Origin: Oikopleura dioica
Lineage: Eukaryota > Chordata > Appendicularia > Copelata > Oikopleuridae
Direction of reading: 5' to 3'
Assembly: GCA_907165135.1 (NCBI GenBank)
Contig: OU015566.1
Location: forward strand, 7,424,157 to 7,488,156
Length of the DNA stretch: 64,000 nt
A program made the position numbers and the translations under genes. Numbering within the stretch: position 1 is the stretch's first letter; each line of letters starts with the position of its first letter. The notes under the pieces are model-generated. The model ran no database searches and was not told the origin of the DNA. It saw nothing but the letters and a program-made list of their open reading frames with translations. Below are positions 33,444 through 44,972 of this stretch, piece after piece.

Positions 33444-36420
33444 TTTTGAATTAAGACCCCCGCTAGATCATTTTTTACCGAAACCCCTTAAACCGAACCA
33501 CATTTGATCCTATCGCTCTTCAACCATTTCCATTTTCCTCACGTGACCTGAGAGATCACGTGGTGAAATTATCCTGTGTGCCTTTTGAACACTCTGTGCC
33601 TTTTCATCCGACCTCTTTTCCTTTTCATCCCTTTTTTAATCTTAAAAAACGATGAAAATAAAAGTTGGTCAAAATTTTAATTTTGCAAATACTCCATTTT
33701 CTTATTTCAACTTTCCTTTCTTATTTTCATGAGACCATGACTCTTTTCAACCCTTTTCTGTGAAGCAACGAAGCTAATCTAAGCTATGTATGATAAACTT
33801 GTTATTTTCCAATTTGTGACAAAGACTCTTTCTCAATTTTGCAAAGATCGTTATTTCAAAACAACCAAAAAAAGAACAAGAACAAAAAAAAACTCTATCA
33901 AAGTGCCAACTTCTCGACCTGCAGGTGGCCCGAACCTATCCTTTCGAAGAGGGTTGGGGTAGGGTTAAAAACGGTACCAAACCTACCTACACACCAATTT
34001 TCTGTCACCAGGCTTTTCACTATTTTTATAGATTCAGAAAAGTTAATAAATTCGGTTCAAACAAAATAAAACAAAAACTTTGGAAAATCCAAAATATGGC
34101 AAAATGTACAGGCTGCTGGACAAAATACAGGGCAGTGAATACAACATTTTTATCAACATCTTGGTGTTGATTTACGATCATTCGCGTAAATCAAAACAAA
34201 TCTAACCCAGTTGGTGTTTAGCGTAATTTTTAGTTGGTGCTCAACCCATGCCCGCTTACTGGCCAAAATATTGGTCACTTCGCGCGCAGGGGTTGAACTT
34301 TTTAATCAATGATCTGAAACTTGGCTCTCTCTCTCCTTAAAATCTTGACCCTTTTTTTGGAATTTCGATTTGTCAATTGTACAACCGCTATGCTTTAACA
34401 TCGTCATGAAAAGATTTCTTTTCGATATTGCTGTTATTTGCATGAAAAAAAAAACAAATTGATTCATTTTACTCATATTCTTACTTTTTCCACACTTATT
34501 TCCACGATTCTCATCAATTTTGCTACTGGCTTTGAATTAAGGGTACATCACCATCTAACAGACAACGGAGCAGGAACAAACTTTCGGATGTTCCATGCTC
34601 CGTAAGTTGGTAGTGGTGCACGCTTAACAACTTCCAGTAACATCAACATTCGTTCGTCTGATAGGATCACTACTCACCCTCAATGTTCTAACCCCGATTC
34701 CACCAGTTCAACGCGTGTTCAACAAGTTGATACGCGTTTTCCCCACTGACAAACACCCCCTTAGGAGCAACACTAGAATATAATTAAAAATATGAGACCA
34801 AGTTTTTCATAATTTCGTTTACTAATGTTTATATTCTCAGGTGGCCATAACCACTAACTCCGGTGATTCATCTCCTCACAACTTACAAATCACACAAAGG
34901 GTGGATGCAGATAAATAACAAAAATAGTTACAAGTAGTGAGATTATTACAGTAACGAAAATTGTAGTCCAAAATCGAATAGAAATTACATTTGAGCACGC
35001 AAATTTAATTAACGCTGATTGTATTGATGCCGCTCAATCGCTCCAGATTTCATTAGAAACGCTTCGGCCATTCCCTTGAGATAGAAAAAAGGGATGACCT
35101 CTCTTTTCCTCGCTTTTCTTCAAGACTTTTGTCCTGAAAAATGATCAACATAGAGTTGAATAATAATTAACTAAAACCCTTTTTGGTGTTCATAACTCGG
35201 TGTTTTCTTTACTAAGCTGGGTGCATCACAGTAGTAAAAACAAGTTCTACTGCCTGGTCATATAAGAAGGGTACCTGGGATGACTCATCTCAGAGCCAAG
35301 TCTTCTAATTTGACCAGGGAGAAACTCGTGATTACCGACCTGGTCATTTGACGAGTTCAAAATCTTGAATCAGAGTCCGTAAGTGATCAATTTTGGCAGC
35401 CAAATTGAAACCTACCTCTCTGCGGGCTAATCTGACACTATCTAGACGGGCTCTAGCAAAAAAGAGAGACCCTTATCAGCTTAGCCACTATTCCGATTCA
35501 GTGGAAAGCCTACTAAAGTAGTTATGGGCTCGTTTGTAATTAAAATTTCTTTCAAACAGAAGAAGATGATCGTAGTCCTTGAGATTATTATTGCGCCTCC
35601 TAATTTGATCCAGATGCTTTGTGGCGTCACGTGATCGCGCATTAGCTAAGTGGGATTTTCTTCTCACTTACTACTCGTTCTCTTCATAAGAAAAACCGAA
35701 CGAATCATCCGTCAAAATAGAGCGCGGAATGTCTAATTTAGTAAAAGTAAGAAATTTAAAGTGGCGAAAAACGAAGTTTTCATAAATATCAAAAAATGAC
35801 TTGATAGCAAGGAAGAGTATAAAAATCTGCATCCCCGGCCAGTGCCTGAGATTCTAACCGTTTTGGAGCTGACCTGCGCTGAGCTGTCGCCACTAATCTA
35901 ACAACTCCAACACGCACACTACTACTCTGCTTGCAACAACAAAAAACAAACATCAACAAAAATCTAACGTCCGCCGCCAAAACACACAAAAGTCTTCAAG
36001 AAAAAAACAACACATTGTGCTTGAATTTGTCTACTTTAGATAGCCTGACTCTGATAACTAATTCCGCGGTGCCTCTTTTCTTCAGATATCTACTGTATAT
36101 ATCAGTACGTAAATGTGGACAGGAATGGAGGCCCGACTACCTAACCCATGCACCTGTACAAAGAAACCTGTATTTAGCTGTATCTTTGGACACAGCAGCC
36201 AGCAGTCTTGCCTTTTAACCTATTTCCATTGATTTCATTTCACGTATTTATTCCTACTTGATGCAGTAAGCAGGATTTTTTACTATTATTATATTAAATA
36301 ATAAACAAAAGAATATAAGAGAGAATCAATTAGACAAATATGATTTTATTGGAGAATTGCAAAAATACGTTAGAGCATACAAAAATATAAAGATACAGTC
36401 AGAGCAAACAGAAGCGCTTT
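33444..36420. other. Region between QKI-like and MAK-like genes
   Basis: No confident gene. A possible terminal exon lies at 34542. A TATA-like GTATAAAAA lies near 35816, followed by leader-like sequence without a good ATG. ACTAATCTAAC near 35892 matches the bipartite STAR-protein recognition pattern. The stretch could hold QKI 3' UTR or a non-coding transcript. Confidence 0.4.
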
Positions 36421-39333
36421 TTAGCGATACCTGAAATTAAACAATGAGGATAAATTTAAAAAAATTGCTTACTTGGCAGCCCAATTGGTCCTCCCTAGTC
36501 CAGGCATCAACTGCGGAAGAGGATTCCTTCTTTGTTGATTCGCGCGGAGAGGTAGAACTGACGGAGCAGTGTTTCTGTATCGCCAGCTGCTATCTGAAAA
36601 GACCCAGTAATGAAAGATACTCGTAGATATTCAGAAGCGCGAGAAATCGTTAAAAAGCTATCATTTTAAACCTTCATAAAAATGATATAACGAACAATTG
36701 GCCTTTCAAGATCGAGTAAAAAAGTCACAAAAATCGGTTGATAAGTTTCATCAACAGAGTTCAACAAAAATCAAGCGATCACGAAACGAGCAAGAATTCG
36801 ACATATCCCCACAACTACTGTTCTTTTGACTTTTACCTGAAGCTTTCTAACCAATCAGGTAGATTATCTAAATCTGTCAAGAAAACGATCAAAATTAACG
36901 GTGAACTTACGATTGTTGGAGTGACTGGAGTTATTGCTATTTTGGTTTTGACTGTTTTGATGATTGGGAGGCGGCGGGTTTTGGCTACCCGCGCCAGAAG
37001 AAGGTAGGTATCGAGCAGTATGGAGGTAGTGGTCGCGCGGCGTCAGTCGTTTGTTGGGCACCAGTTTCACCGGCTTGTCTCTGAAACATATTCTAGCGCT
37101 CTTTCTATAATTTGCGCCTTACATTCTTCCAGCGTTTTCTTTAGACAAGGAAGATAAGTCTAGCGAAGGACTGTCCGGAGAGAAATCGAATTGCCAGTTG
37201 GTTCTGAAAAGACAAAAATAATCTTTGAATCGTGGAAAATTCAAAAACTTACCCAGTGTTCCTAGAAGCAAGTTTGTTCTTGTCGGACGGTGCCGGCCTG
37301 ACGACCTTGCGAGGAGGATTGAGTTTCGTTTTTGAATGCATCAGATTTGACTTCGGTTTCGTCGATTTTCCAGCACTAGGGAACAACCTGTCAACTTAAA
37401 ATTCCCTCTTGAATTCTTTATTTACCCATGCGAAAGAAGATTCTCAAGATCGTCAAGTTCCGAGTCACCATTTGCGAGCCCCAGGAGCTCGTCCAGATCT
37501 GACGAAATCTCTGTTTTCTTAGTTTTCGTCGTTCCCTTTTTCTGAGAGGTCAAAATGTCGGAGATTAAATCGTCATCAGAATCAACACCGTCGTCGTCGG
37601 AAAACATCGCGCCATATGTACTCAAATTCTTCGCTGGTGGCTCTTTCTTTTTCGGCGCACTCGTTCGTTTCTCCGGCCGAGAGCGAAAGGAAGCAACTGA
37701 GCTGTTGTTTCCAATTGAAGACTTTCGACCTGTACCAGAGTAAATTGACGTTTTAGTTGGTTCTTTTCGGAGATGAGGGGCAGGAGGAGCATTTCCGAGC
37801 AGTTCTTCCATCAAGTCTACAGTGTCGTCGAGCTTGAAATTCGGCTCTTTGTAGCTAAAGAGAGGGATTACTTGAAGGGAAATACGGGACTTTTCTTACG
37901 ATGGAACTTCAGAACGAGACTTGACTGACTGTTTCTTGACCATTGAAGGTTCTTTGGTGATCTTCGGCATAGAATGATTTCCAAAATGCGAGTCGCCATG
38001 GAGTTTCTCCATTGCTTCTTTTTGCGTCGTTTGCGAGCCGAGATTACTGTAGTTCGTAAAGTAAGGGTATCTAAATCAAGAATATGAGCTGTCGGGAATA
38101 TTTTTGAAGATAACTTGAGAGATTCAGTAGCAGTTGGACGCTTCTTGGGATTCCAGAGCATAAGGTCTGCCATGAGTTGAATCGCTTCTCGAGACGCTTG
38201 ACTGAGGACTTTTGGGAAATCGGTCGCCACGCACTGGGGAAATCGAAAGTTCATGTTCGCAGCGAGAGTGTGTCCTTCAGGCCATGTAGTTCGATTTGGA
38301 GTTCCGAGGATAGAGCAGACTAACATAAAGTTAGAAGATTAATGAAAGATCAAAACTTACTTTTGAAAATCTGATCAATCTCCGTGCTGCCTGGAAAAAG
38401 GGGATGAAGCCTGTACAGCTCTGCCATGATACAGCCAACAGCCCAAAGATCAATCGGCGCGTTATAATTTGTCGAACGCAGAAGCACTTCTGGAGCTCTG
38501 TACCATCTTGTAGAGACGTAATCCGTATATGGCGGCTTTGAGCGAATTTCCCGCGCTAACCCGAAGTCGGCGATTTTCACCAAATCGGGTCCCATAAGCA
38601 GCAGGTTTTCGGGCTTGATGTCGCGGTGGAAATAACCTTGAAGCAGTTACAGTCAGCTTTCTAGCTGAAGATGTACCTTGTCGATGCATAAACTGAAGAC
38701 CTTGAATTATCTGGAAGGAAATTGTGCGGATATTGTTTTCGGGAATATAACGATCCTGCGACTTCATGAATTGATACAAATTTTCTACAAAGAAAACGTC
38801 ATTCTTTTGTCCAAATGTATTAAGGTTGTACCTTTCATATATTCAAAAACGAAGTAAAGGATGTCGTGCTCGCGGACGACTTCGCGCAGCTTGACGATAT
38901 TCGGGTGGCTCATTTTCTTGAGGGATCGCACTTCGCGTAGATTGACTGCTTCCTCCCAGGTGTAGAACTTTTTCTTCATTCTGAAAAGAATTTAGTGTCA
39001 ACGAGGAGAAAATCAGTAAATTTAAATTGTGAATGCAAGATTTAAATAATAAGATTAAATTTAAATTTCAATTTTAAATTTAAACCCGACGAAGAATGAT
39101 ATCGAGAGACTCCGAAAATTGTTTTTTAGATATCGGCAGTTTTCGAGAAGAAATCTTCAAATTTTAAAAAATTTTATGAATGTTATTGTTTTTGAATTTT
39201 GGAGAAAATTTGCTTTTTGAGAATTTTCGTACCTTTTGATGGCGACCATGGAACCATCCTCGAGGTTCTTGGCGAGATTGACGGAGCCGTAGGTGCCATC
39301 TCCTAACGTCTTTAGCTGCTGATACCGATTCAT
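36421..39333 (-). CDS. MAK: MAK/CILK1 (RCK family) ciliary serine/threonine kinase
   Basis: Twelve exons (minus): 39333-39233, 38980-38832, 38784-38677, 38636-38361, 38319-38115, 38070-37900, 37854-37426, 37387-37253, 37203-37123, 37080-36911, 36593-36473, 36430-36421, giving 651 residues. Human MAK and CILK1 are of similar size. Kinase motifs: glycine loop [29 protein letters not shown], activation-loop TDY in [16 protein letters not shown], and the CMGC-type insert. The unstructured tail keeps family marks (RYLP and the terminal [10 protein letters not shown]). This subfamily controls ciliary length and intraflagellar transport turnaround; the TDY motif is normally phosphorylated by CDK20. 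MAK versus CILK1 cannot be decided by eye. Confidence 0.93.
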
Positions 39334-39471
39334 GTCATTCCCATCTGAAAAGTAAAAAGGTAGATTTGTTTATTTTCTAGCGCAGTTCTGGAAATCATTG
39401 TTTTTCTTCAAAAAGAAATCCAGACTTTTTGAAAAGGCAAAAGAGCAAAATTTCGGGTCGAGAAAAACGAG

Positions 39472-39718
39472 ATGGATTTTGAGTCAACGAGCCAAAGTGA
39501 AGAAAGTGAAAAAGGTAAATCTGAATCGCCAGTTCGAACCAGAAAAATATAGAAAAAAGAGAGATGGGGCCGTGGAGAGGTGAAAATTCTATCTTTTTGA
39601 GAGTTTTGAAATCATAGAAGATTATTTTTTCTTTTCAGAAAACCGAAACTTCAGCTTCACTGGCGAAAAACGATCGCAAAGCAGCGGCTCTGGAGACAGT
39701 CAAAGGAAAAAGGGATGA
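39472..39718 (+). CDS. Possible small Ser-rich hypothetical protein
   Basis: Exons 39472-39514 and 39639-39718 join in phase into about 40 residues (MDFESTSQSEESEKENRNF, ending SQRKKG). The second acceptor has a good pyrimidine tract. The protein is very short and low in complexity, so this could be chance. It lies head-to-head with the MAK-like gene, about 140 bases from its start codon. Confidence 0.25.
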
Positions 39719-41994
39719 AATCGGAGAAGTTTTTTTTCTCTAAAATTTTTAATTTTTCTCCGGAAAAAAGGCTTGTTTTCGAAGTGGCTTGGAAAAAACG
39801 GAATATCAAAAGCTTATCCTGTATAGATCATTCGTTGCTATGTAAAAAGAAGAAACTAAACAATGCAAAGCCGAATTTCCTTTTTCTTACTTCGCGCCCA
39901 TCACTGCCAAAGTCAAAAATCTTCCGTGGCTTTAATTTATTGCTGGAATTTTTCGCGAAATTTAGGCACGAAACTTGAGCATAAAATTTTGACTAAGGTT
40001 TCAATTTAGTGAGTTAACGGAATTCTAGTGTTTAAAGAGGTGAACCGTTTTTTAAAAGAAAATTAGCTCATAAGAATAAATTTATAAGGGGAAATATATT
40101 TTTAGATTTTCTTATTTTCTATGGAAAGAGGATTTTTAGGACATCTGCTGGAGTAGATAAAAGGTTGGATAAAGAAGATAAAATCGAGGGTATCAGCTGT
40201 TTACGGATATAAATTGAACATTTTCTGAAGCAGGCAGACAAATTGGAGAGTGATTGAAAAATATAAGATGATTTTTAAGTCAACCAACACCTAAATGCTG
40301 TTTCTCAAGAAATTCGCTTTCTCTTAAAATGATGCCTCTTTCATGTTAACACGATTTATATTAAACCTTAGAAAATAAGATCAGGAATAAACTCAACATC
40401 TCTATCAAATTGTCTTCATCCCTGAAAAAGAGGTCAACTGACTTCGATGCTGGAATCAACGTCAATGTCTCACTTCACCCCAAAAGTGCCGCGTCAACGT
40501 CGCGGCGAACACTTGAGCAGGTAAAAATTCAAAAATCGCTATTTGCGAAAACAAGGTGCTTGTGTGTTTGTGTTCTTGTCACAAGGGGCCTTCACAAATC
40601 GATGGCATTAGCGGAGAAGGGATTTCGAAGCTTCCTTTTGTGAGACGGATTAACCATCTTTTATTTTTCTTTTTAGCCACGTGAGCTCCAATAGACTTGA
40701 AAATCTACGAGTTGTAGGAAAGGGTACTCTACTCAATCAAAATTTAGTTTCGAGGAAAGTTGCTAAAAAGCCGCGCGCAGCTTGATGAAGAAGGCGAATT
40801 TTAGCCTTCGTAGAATTAAGAAACGTATAGCCGCGCGCGGCTTCTTCGGCCAGAAGCAAATAAAATGCAAAAGAGCTGCGGGAATTCATTTCAAGAAAGT
40901 TAAGAGAGCTCGATTTAGTTTCGCTAAATATTTAATCGCTTTGAATGCATTTTCAATAAGCCCCTCTCCCGCGAACTGGCATTTTAACACTGGAGCAAAT
41001 ATCAACTCAACAGTACAAAATGTATAAAATTCGCTCAATTCCTAGTTTCCCGTGGATGATTCTAGCGCTAGAAATCGAGTCTTCGAGGATCTCTCTTTTA
41101 GAATCTTAATTTGGACAAGATTGATTTCGCTTGCCAAGGCAAATCATCTTGGATCGAAAAGAAACCAAATATTTGGCGCAATGTCACCATAATAATTTCC
41201 ACCTGTGGGATCACTGAAAAATGGCGCAAAACACAATTTCCTGCGTCACCATGCCGATTGATAGATAATTCACAGGGAAAACTGATAAGCACTCAGTACA
41301 AACATCAAGTACTCTTCTCTTCCTACGATTTTCTTCGAATAATTTCGATCATAATTTGTCATTCATGCTATATTCTAGGAAAATCAGCAATAGAAAAGCC
41401 GCGAGCGGCTTTCAGACTTGTTTTTGAGTTCAAAAAGCCGCGCGGCTTTCTTGATGAAATAGTTTTCTTCGGTTAAAAAGCCGCTAGCGGAAACGATAAG
41501 GCATTTATCATGTTCCTAGAAAAACCGGGAGCGGCTACTTTTTCCAAGTCGATTCAGACTGCACTCTTTCTATCAAATCGGATTTCCAAATTTTTTCTTC
41601 TTTGATTTCTCTTTTCGAAAATCTTCTTTCCCAAGATGCCCCGCGGGGTTCCTCTCTCTTTATTGGTCCCTCGATTTTCCCACTTTTCAATTTCTGACCT
41701 TCCTCAAAGAAGAGAAATTTCTCTTTTCCTTTCTTTCTTGATTTGAGAAAGAAGATTTTGCTCAGTTTTCAAAAGTTAAAAAAGTGCGTGTTTTTTTTCG
41801 GGGAATGAGATGAGCTCGAGTTTCGTTATTCAAAGAGAAGGGAAACAATCGCCGCCGATTAGTCACTCAAAATGGCCGCATCATTTATTCATTGCCAGTT
41901 TCGCCCCCAGGCGCGTGCAAGAGAGTCCGTTTCGAAAATATGAAAATAAAGAACGAAAGAGTATCCAAAATGAAAAGAATCGACTATTTCCGGA
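39719..41994. other. AT-rich intergenic stretch with possible terminal exons
   Basis: Weak candidate exons at 40387-40519 (LHPKSAASTSRRTLEQ) and 40677-40694 splice in phase to a stop, but no upstream exon could be linked. AAGCCGC/GCGGCTT-like palindromes cluster at about 40768-41490. Nothing else is supported. Confidence 0.35.
40768..41490. repeat. Cluster of GC-rich AAGCCGC/GCGGCTT palindromes
   Basis: Five short palindromic or half-palindromic copies lie near 40769, 40832, 41394, 41434 and 41476, in AT-rich DNA. They share the core seen in the 26.3-kb MITE, so they may be decayed copies or independent insertions of the same element family. Confidence 0.55.
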
Positions 41995-43548
41995 ATGGCT
42001 TTACCGAAAGACGATGCAAACGACGAGCAAGACGAAGAAATAGAAAATGATCGAGCAGAAAAGGGAGATAAAAAGTACCTCGAGAACATTCGTCAAACGA
42101 ACTTACCAGACACTTCTTTCGACGACATCACCGGACAAGACGAAGCTAAAGTAGCTCTTATACAGGTAAACCTGCCTCTTCTACCTCATTCTCATGCTTT
42201 TCAGTCAGTGATTTTGCCTATCAAACAGCCTCAACTCTTCCACGGACTGAAGCAATGGCGAAGAATTCTGCTTTACGGACCTCCTGGAACGGGGAAAACA
42301 TCGCTTGTCAAATGCACGGCTAGTGCAGCGAATGCACCGTTCTATTCAGTCACATGCTCGACTCTACTCTCACCATATCTCGTAAGTCCAAATAAACAAC
42401 CCTCATTCTTCTATTCTATTCTCAACCCTCTATTCTTCTATTCATTCTTCAACTATAATTTTATTCATCAGAAAATATTTTCTATACCAGCAGAATTTCG
42501 ACCTAGTCAACCAACGGACTCATTTTGTGAAGATTTTGTAGTTGAGCTATCATAGATAGTCTATCTAAGATAGAATTTATGAGATAAAAACGTTCATTAT
42601 TTTTTTCATCTTGTCCTGTGAACTTGAGTGTTAGAACGACAGTTTTTATTGTGAACGATGCTCAAAAGAGGGCGCAACGATAGACTCAGCAGGGGATGCA
42701 CTGAGGGGTGCTACTATCGGTCTCAATCAGATTACTAACCAATTTTTCCCTCTTTCCACTTCTATCTGCGGTTCTAGGGCGAGTCCGAAAGCCGTGTTCG
42801 TGAAATTTTCGCCGATGCTCGAGCCAATTCCACAAAAAATCGCCCAGCAATCATCTTCATCGACGAAGTAGACTCTGTAACGCGAACCCGAACCGCTCAC
42901 GAAGATGAATCCACCCGTCGATTGAAATCCGAGCTTCTTCTTCAACTCGAAGGCGACTTTTCCGGCAAGAGCGTGGAGCCATTCGTCATTGCTTGCTCCA
43001 ACTGCCCATGGGATCTTGATCCAGGTTCGTTTGTTCAGAAGTATTGATGAAAAACAGCTTTTTTCTAGCGTTTATAAGGCGATTTTCGCGACGGATTCTG
43101 GTTGATTTGCCTTCAATGGACGATTGCTGTAGAATTCTAAAGAAGAAACTGGACAAAGCAGACGTGGAATTCGCTGAACGGCACTGGATGGCGATTCGAG
43201 ACAAGTTCTATCTTTATTCTGGATCAGGTACGCTGTTTCTGAGGGCTCAAAGATTATCCCATGTTTATAGATATCGATAATCTTGCCACAGCAACCCTTA
43301 TGCGCCGAATAGACGAAGTAATTCTTTGCGAAAACTGGGACATCCACTCCGACGGTCGAGTAACTCCAAGTTCGAATTTTTCCGCACTCGTCGGGACGCA
43401 AAGCTTCATCTCAAAATGGGCAGACATTCCCAACGGATCGATCATTCCGCGGAAGGTGAAAATCGACGACTTGCACTACGCGCTGTCTGTAATCAAACCG
43501 AGCATTTCTGAAACTGCCTACAAAAAGTTCACTGAATACGAAAAATAA
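41995..43548 (+). CDS. VPS4-like AAA ATPase without visible MIT domain
   Basis: Exons 41995-42165, 42205-42381, 42778-43024, 43069-43227, 43271-43548 give 343 residues. Motifs: Walker A GPPGTGKT, Walker B IIFIDEVD, and second-region arginines FIRRFSRRIL. The C-terminal block (ISKWADIPNGSIIP, then DDLHYALSVIKPSIS) resembles the beta-domain/C-terminal helix arrangement of VPS4, the ESCRT-III disassembly ATPase. The N-terminus is a short acidic linker (DDANDEQDEEIENDRAEK) and not the usual three-helix MIT domain. Substrate recruitment must therefore differ, or a 5' exon is missing. Only 59 bases separate it from the next gene, so it is probably first in an operon. Confidence 0.8.
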
Positions 43549-43607
43549 AACAGAAATTTAACGCGAAAATTCACCTGTTCTATTTAAGAATTTTCTAAAA
43601 CCTAAAA

Positions 43608-44807
43608 ATGGAAATGGGCGAAGGAATGGCTCCACATCCCGGTCCACCGGCTCCCGGCCCTGGACCGGGACTTGCACAAGGAGCCGCCGACCAAAAGCCG
43701 CCACCTCCAGAATACTCTCCAAATAACACAATTTACATCAATAATATCTCAGAGAAGATTAAAATTGCTACTCTTCTCACCGAGCTTTCAGCGATTTTTG
43801 AGCAGTTTGGCAAGATCTTGGAAATTCATGTAAGGCTCACTCAATGTTTCCTTTATTCACTCGTCTTTTAGGCGAAAAAGAATCTACGAATGCGTGGTCA
43901 GGCGTTCATCGTCTTTGAAGAACTTGAAAGTGCCAAGAAAGCGGTGAACTCCATGCAGGTAATGCTCACTTTCTAAGAAAGTCTTTCTTCCATCCACTCT
44001 TCAACTAAAATTTCATTCTAGGGCTTCCCATTTCACGACAAGAAGATGCGAATCGCCTTTGCCAAAACCGACAGCGATTCTATCGCCAAAATGAAGGGAA
44101 CCTATGTCGAAAAGGATCGATCAAAGAAAGACAAGAAGAAAAAGAAGAAGAAGGACAAGAAGGTCAACCCAATGCAGGCGATGATGAACATGATGAATCC
44201 ACAGATGATGATGCAGGTTTGACTTTTTCTTCTGTAGCTCAGTTTTGAAATGTCCGTTTTTAGATGCAGAAGATGATGCAACAGGGTGGCATGCAAATGC
44301 CGATGAACATGCAAGCCATGGCGAAGATGATGCCGCAGATGCAGGCGAATATGGTAATTTTTTGCTAAGGAAACGACGTATTCCTCAACCATTTTTTAGC
44401 AAAAAATGATGGCTCAAATGCAGGGTGGCGGTGCTGCGGCTCCTGGAATGGCTGCAACTCCTGCCGCACCGGGCCCGATTGCTGCTGCACCAAACATGGG
44501 TCTTCCAGAAGGCAAGTTCGGCTCGAACAACATCATCTTCGTCCAAGATCTTCCAGAAGAAGTCGATGAGAAGATGCTTACCGCGCTCTTTAATCAATTC
44601 GATGGATTCACCGAGGTCCGAATGGCGCCTTCGAAGACTGGCAAAGTAAGAACCTTCTATTTGATTACAAAACCCTACTAAATTCTATCTTAGGCTGCCT
44701 TTATCGAGTACACCACTGAACGATCCGCTGCCAATGCGAAGGACACGCTCCAGGGATTCAAAGTCACTCCCACCACTCAACTCAAGATCACTTTCGCGAA
44801 GAAATAA
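43608..44807 (+). CDS. SNRPA: U1A/U2B''-type snRNP protein (two RRMs)
   Basis: Exons 43608-43829, 43872-43958, 44022-44216, 44264-44353, 44400-44645, 44694-44807 give 317 residues. RRM1 has RNP2 IYINNI and RNP1 RGQAFIVF; this domain binds U1 hairpin II and/or U2 hairpin IV RNA in the spliceosomal snRNPs. A lysine tract ([13 protein letters not shown]) follows. The linker is strikingly Met/Gln-rich ([18 protein letters not shown]), longer than in human U1A. RRM2 starts at [10 protein letters not shown] and ends ITFAKK. The family origin is secure, but whether it plays the U1A role, the U2B'' role or both (as in flies) cannot be told by eye. An acceptor-like tract (CCTGTTCTATTTAAG) upstream of the ATG fits spliced-leader processing. 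Confidence 0.92.
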
Positions 44808-44972
44808 AAGAGTAATCTTTCCGACTCATCTTCGTCCAACTTTAGTCACATTCGTTGTCAACTGCCCCTGAATCTAAAATTTCTGAATTCCATTTTTGCT
44901 AGAACATCTTTCAATCAATGGGACTCTAAAACAAAACTAGAATCTTGATTTCCCTCAAGTTTAGACTTCGAA

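Noticed and set aside
35931-36218. 95-residue frame starting with a non-ATG codon
   Set aside because: No ATG start in good context, no domain; more likely leader or UTR sequence.
39520-39550. tRNA-like GTTCGAACC sequence
   Set aside because: No A-box or cloverleaf partners nearby; chance match.
39715-39978. 87-residue Lys/Phe-rich frame
   Set aside because: AT-rich, low-complexity composition without splice partners or homology; likely chance.
42382-42777. Extra exon inside the VPS4-like gene
   Set aside because: The flanking exons join in phase 0 directly at the conserved pore-loop region; retained reading would hit stops.
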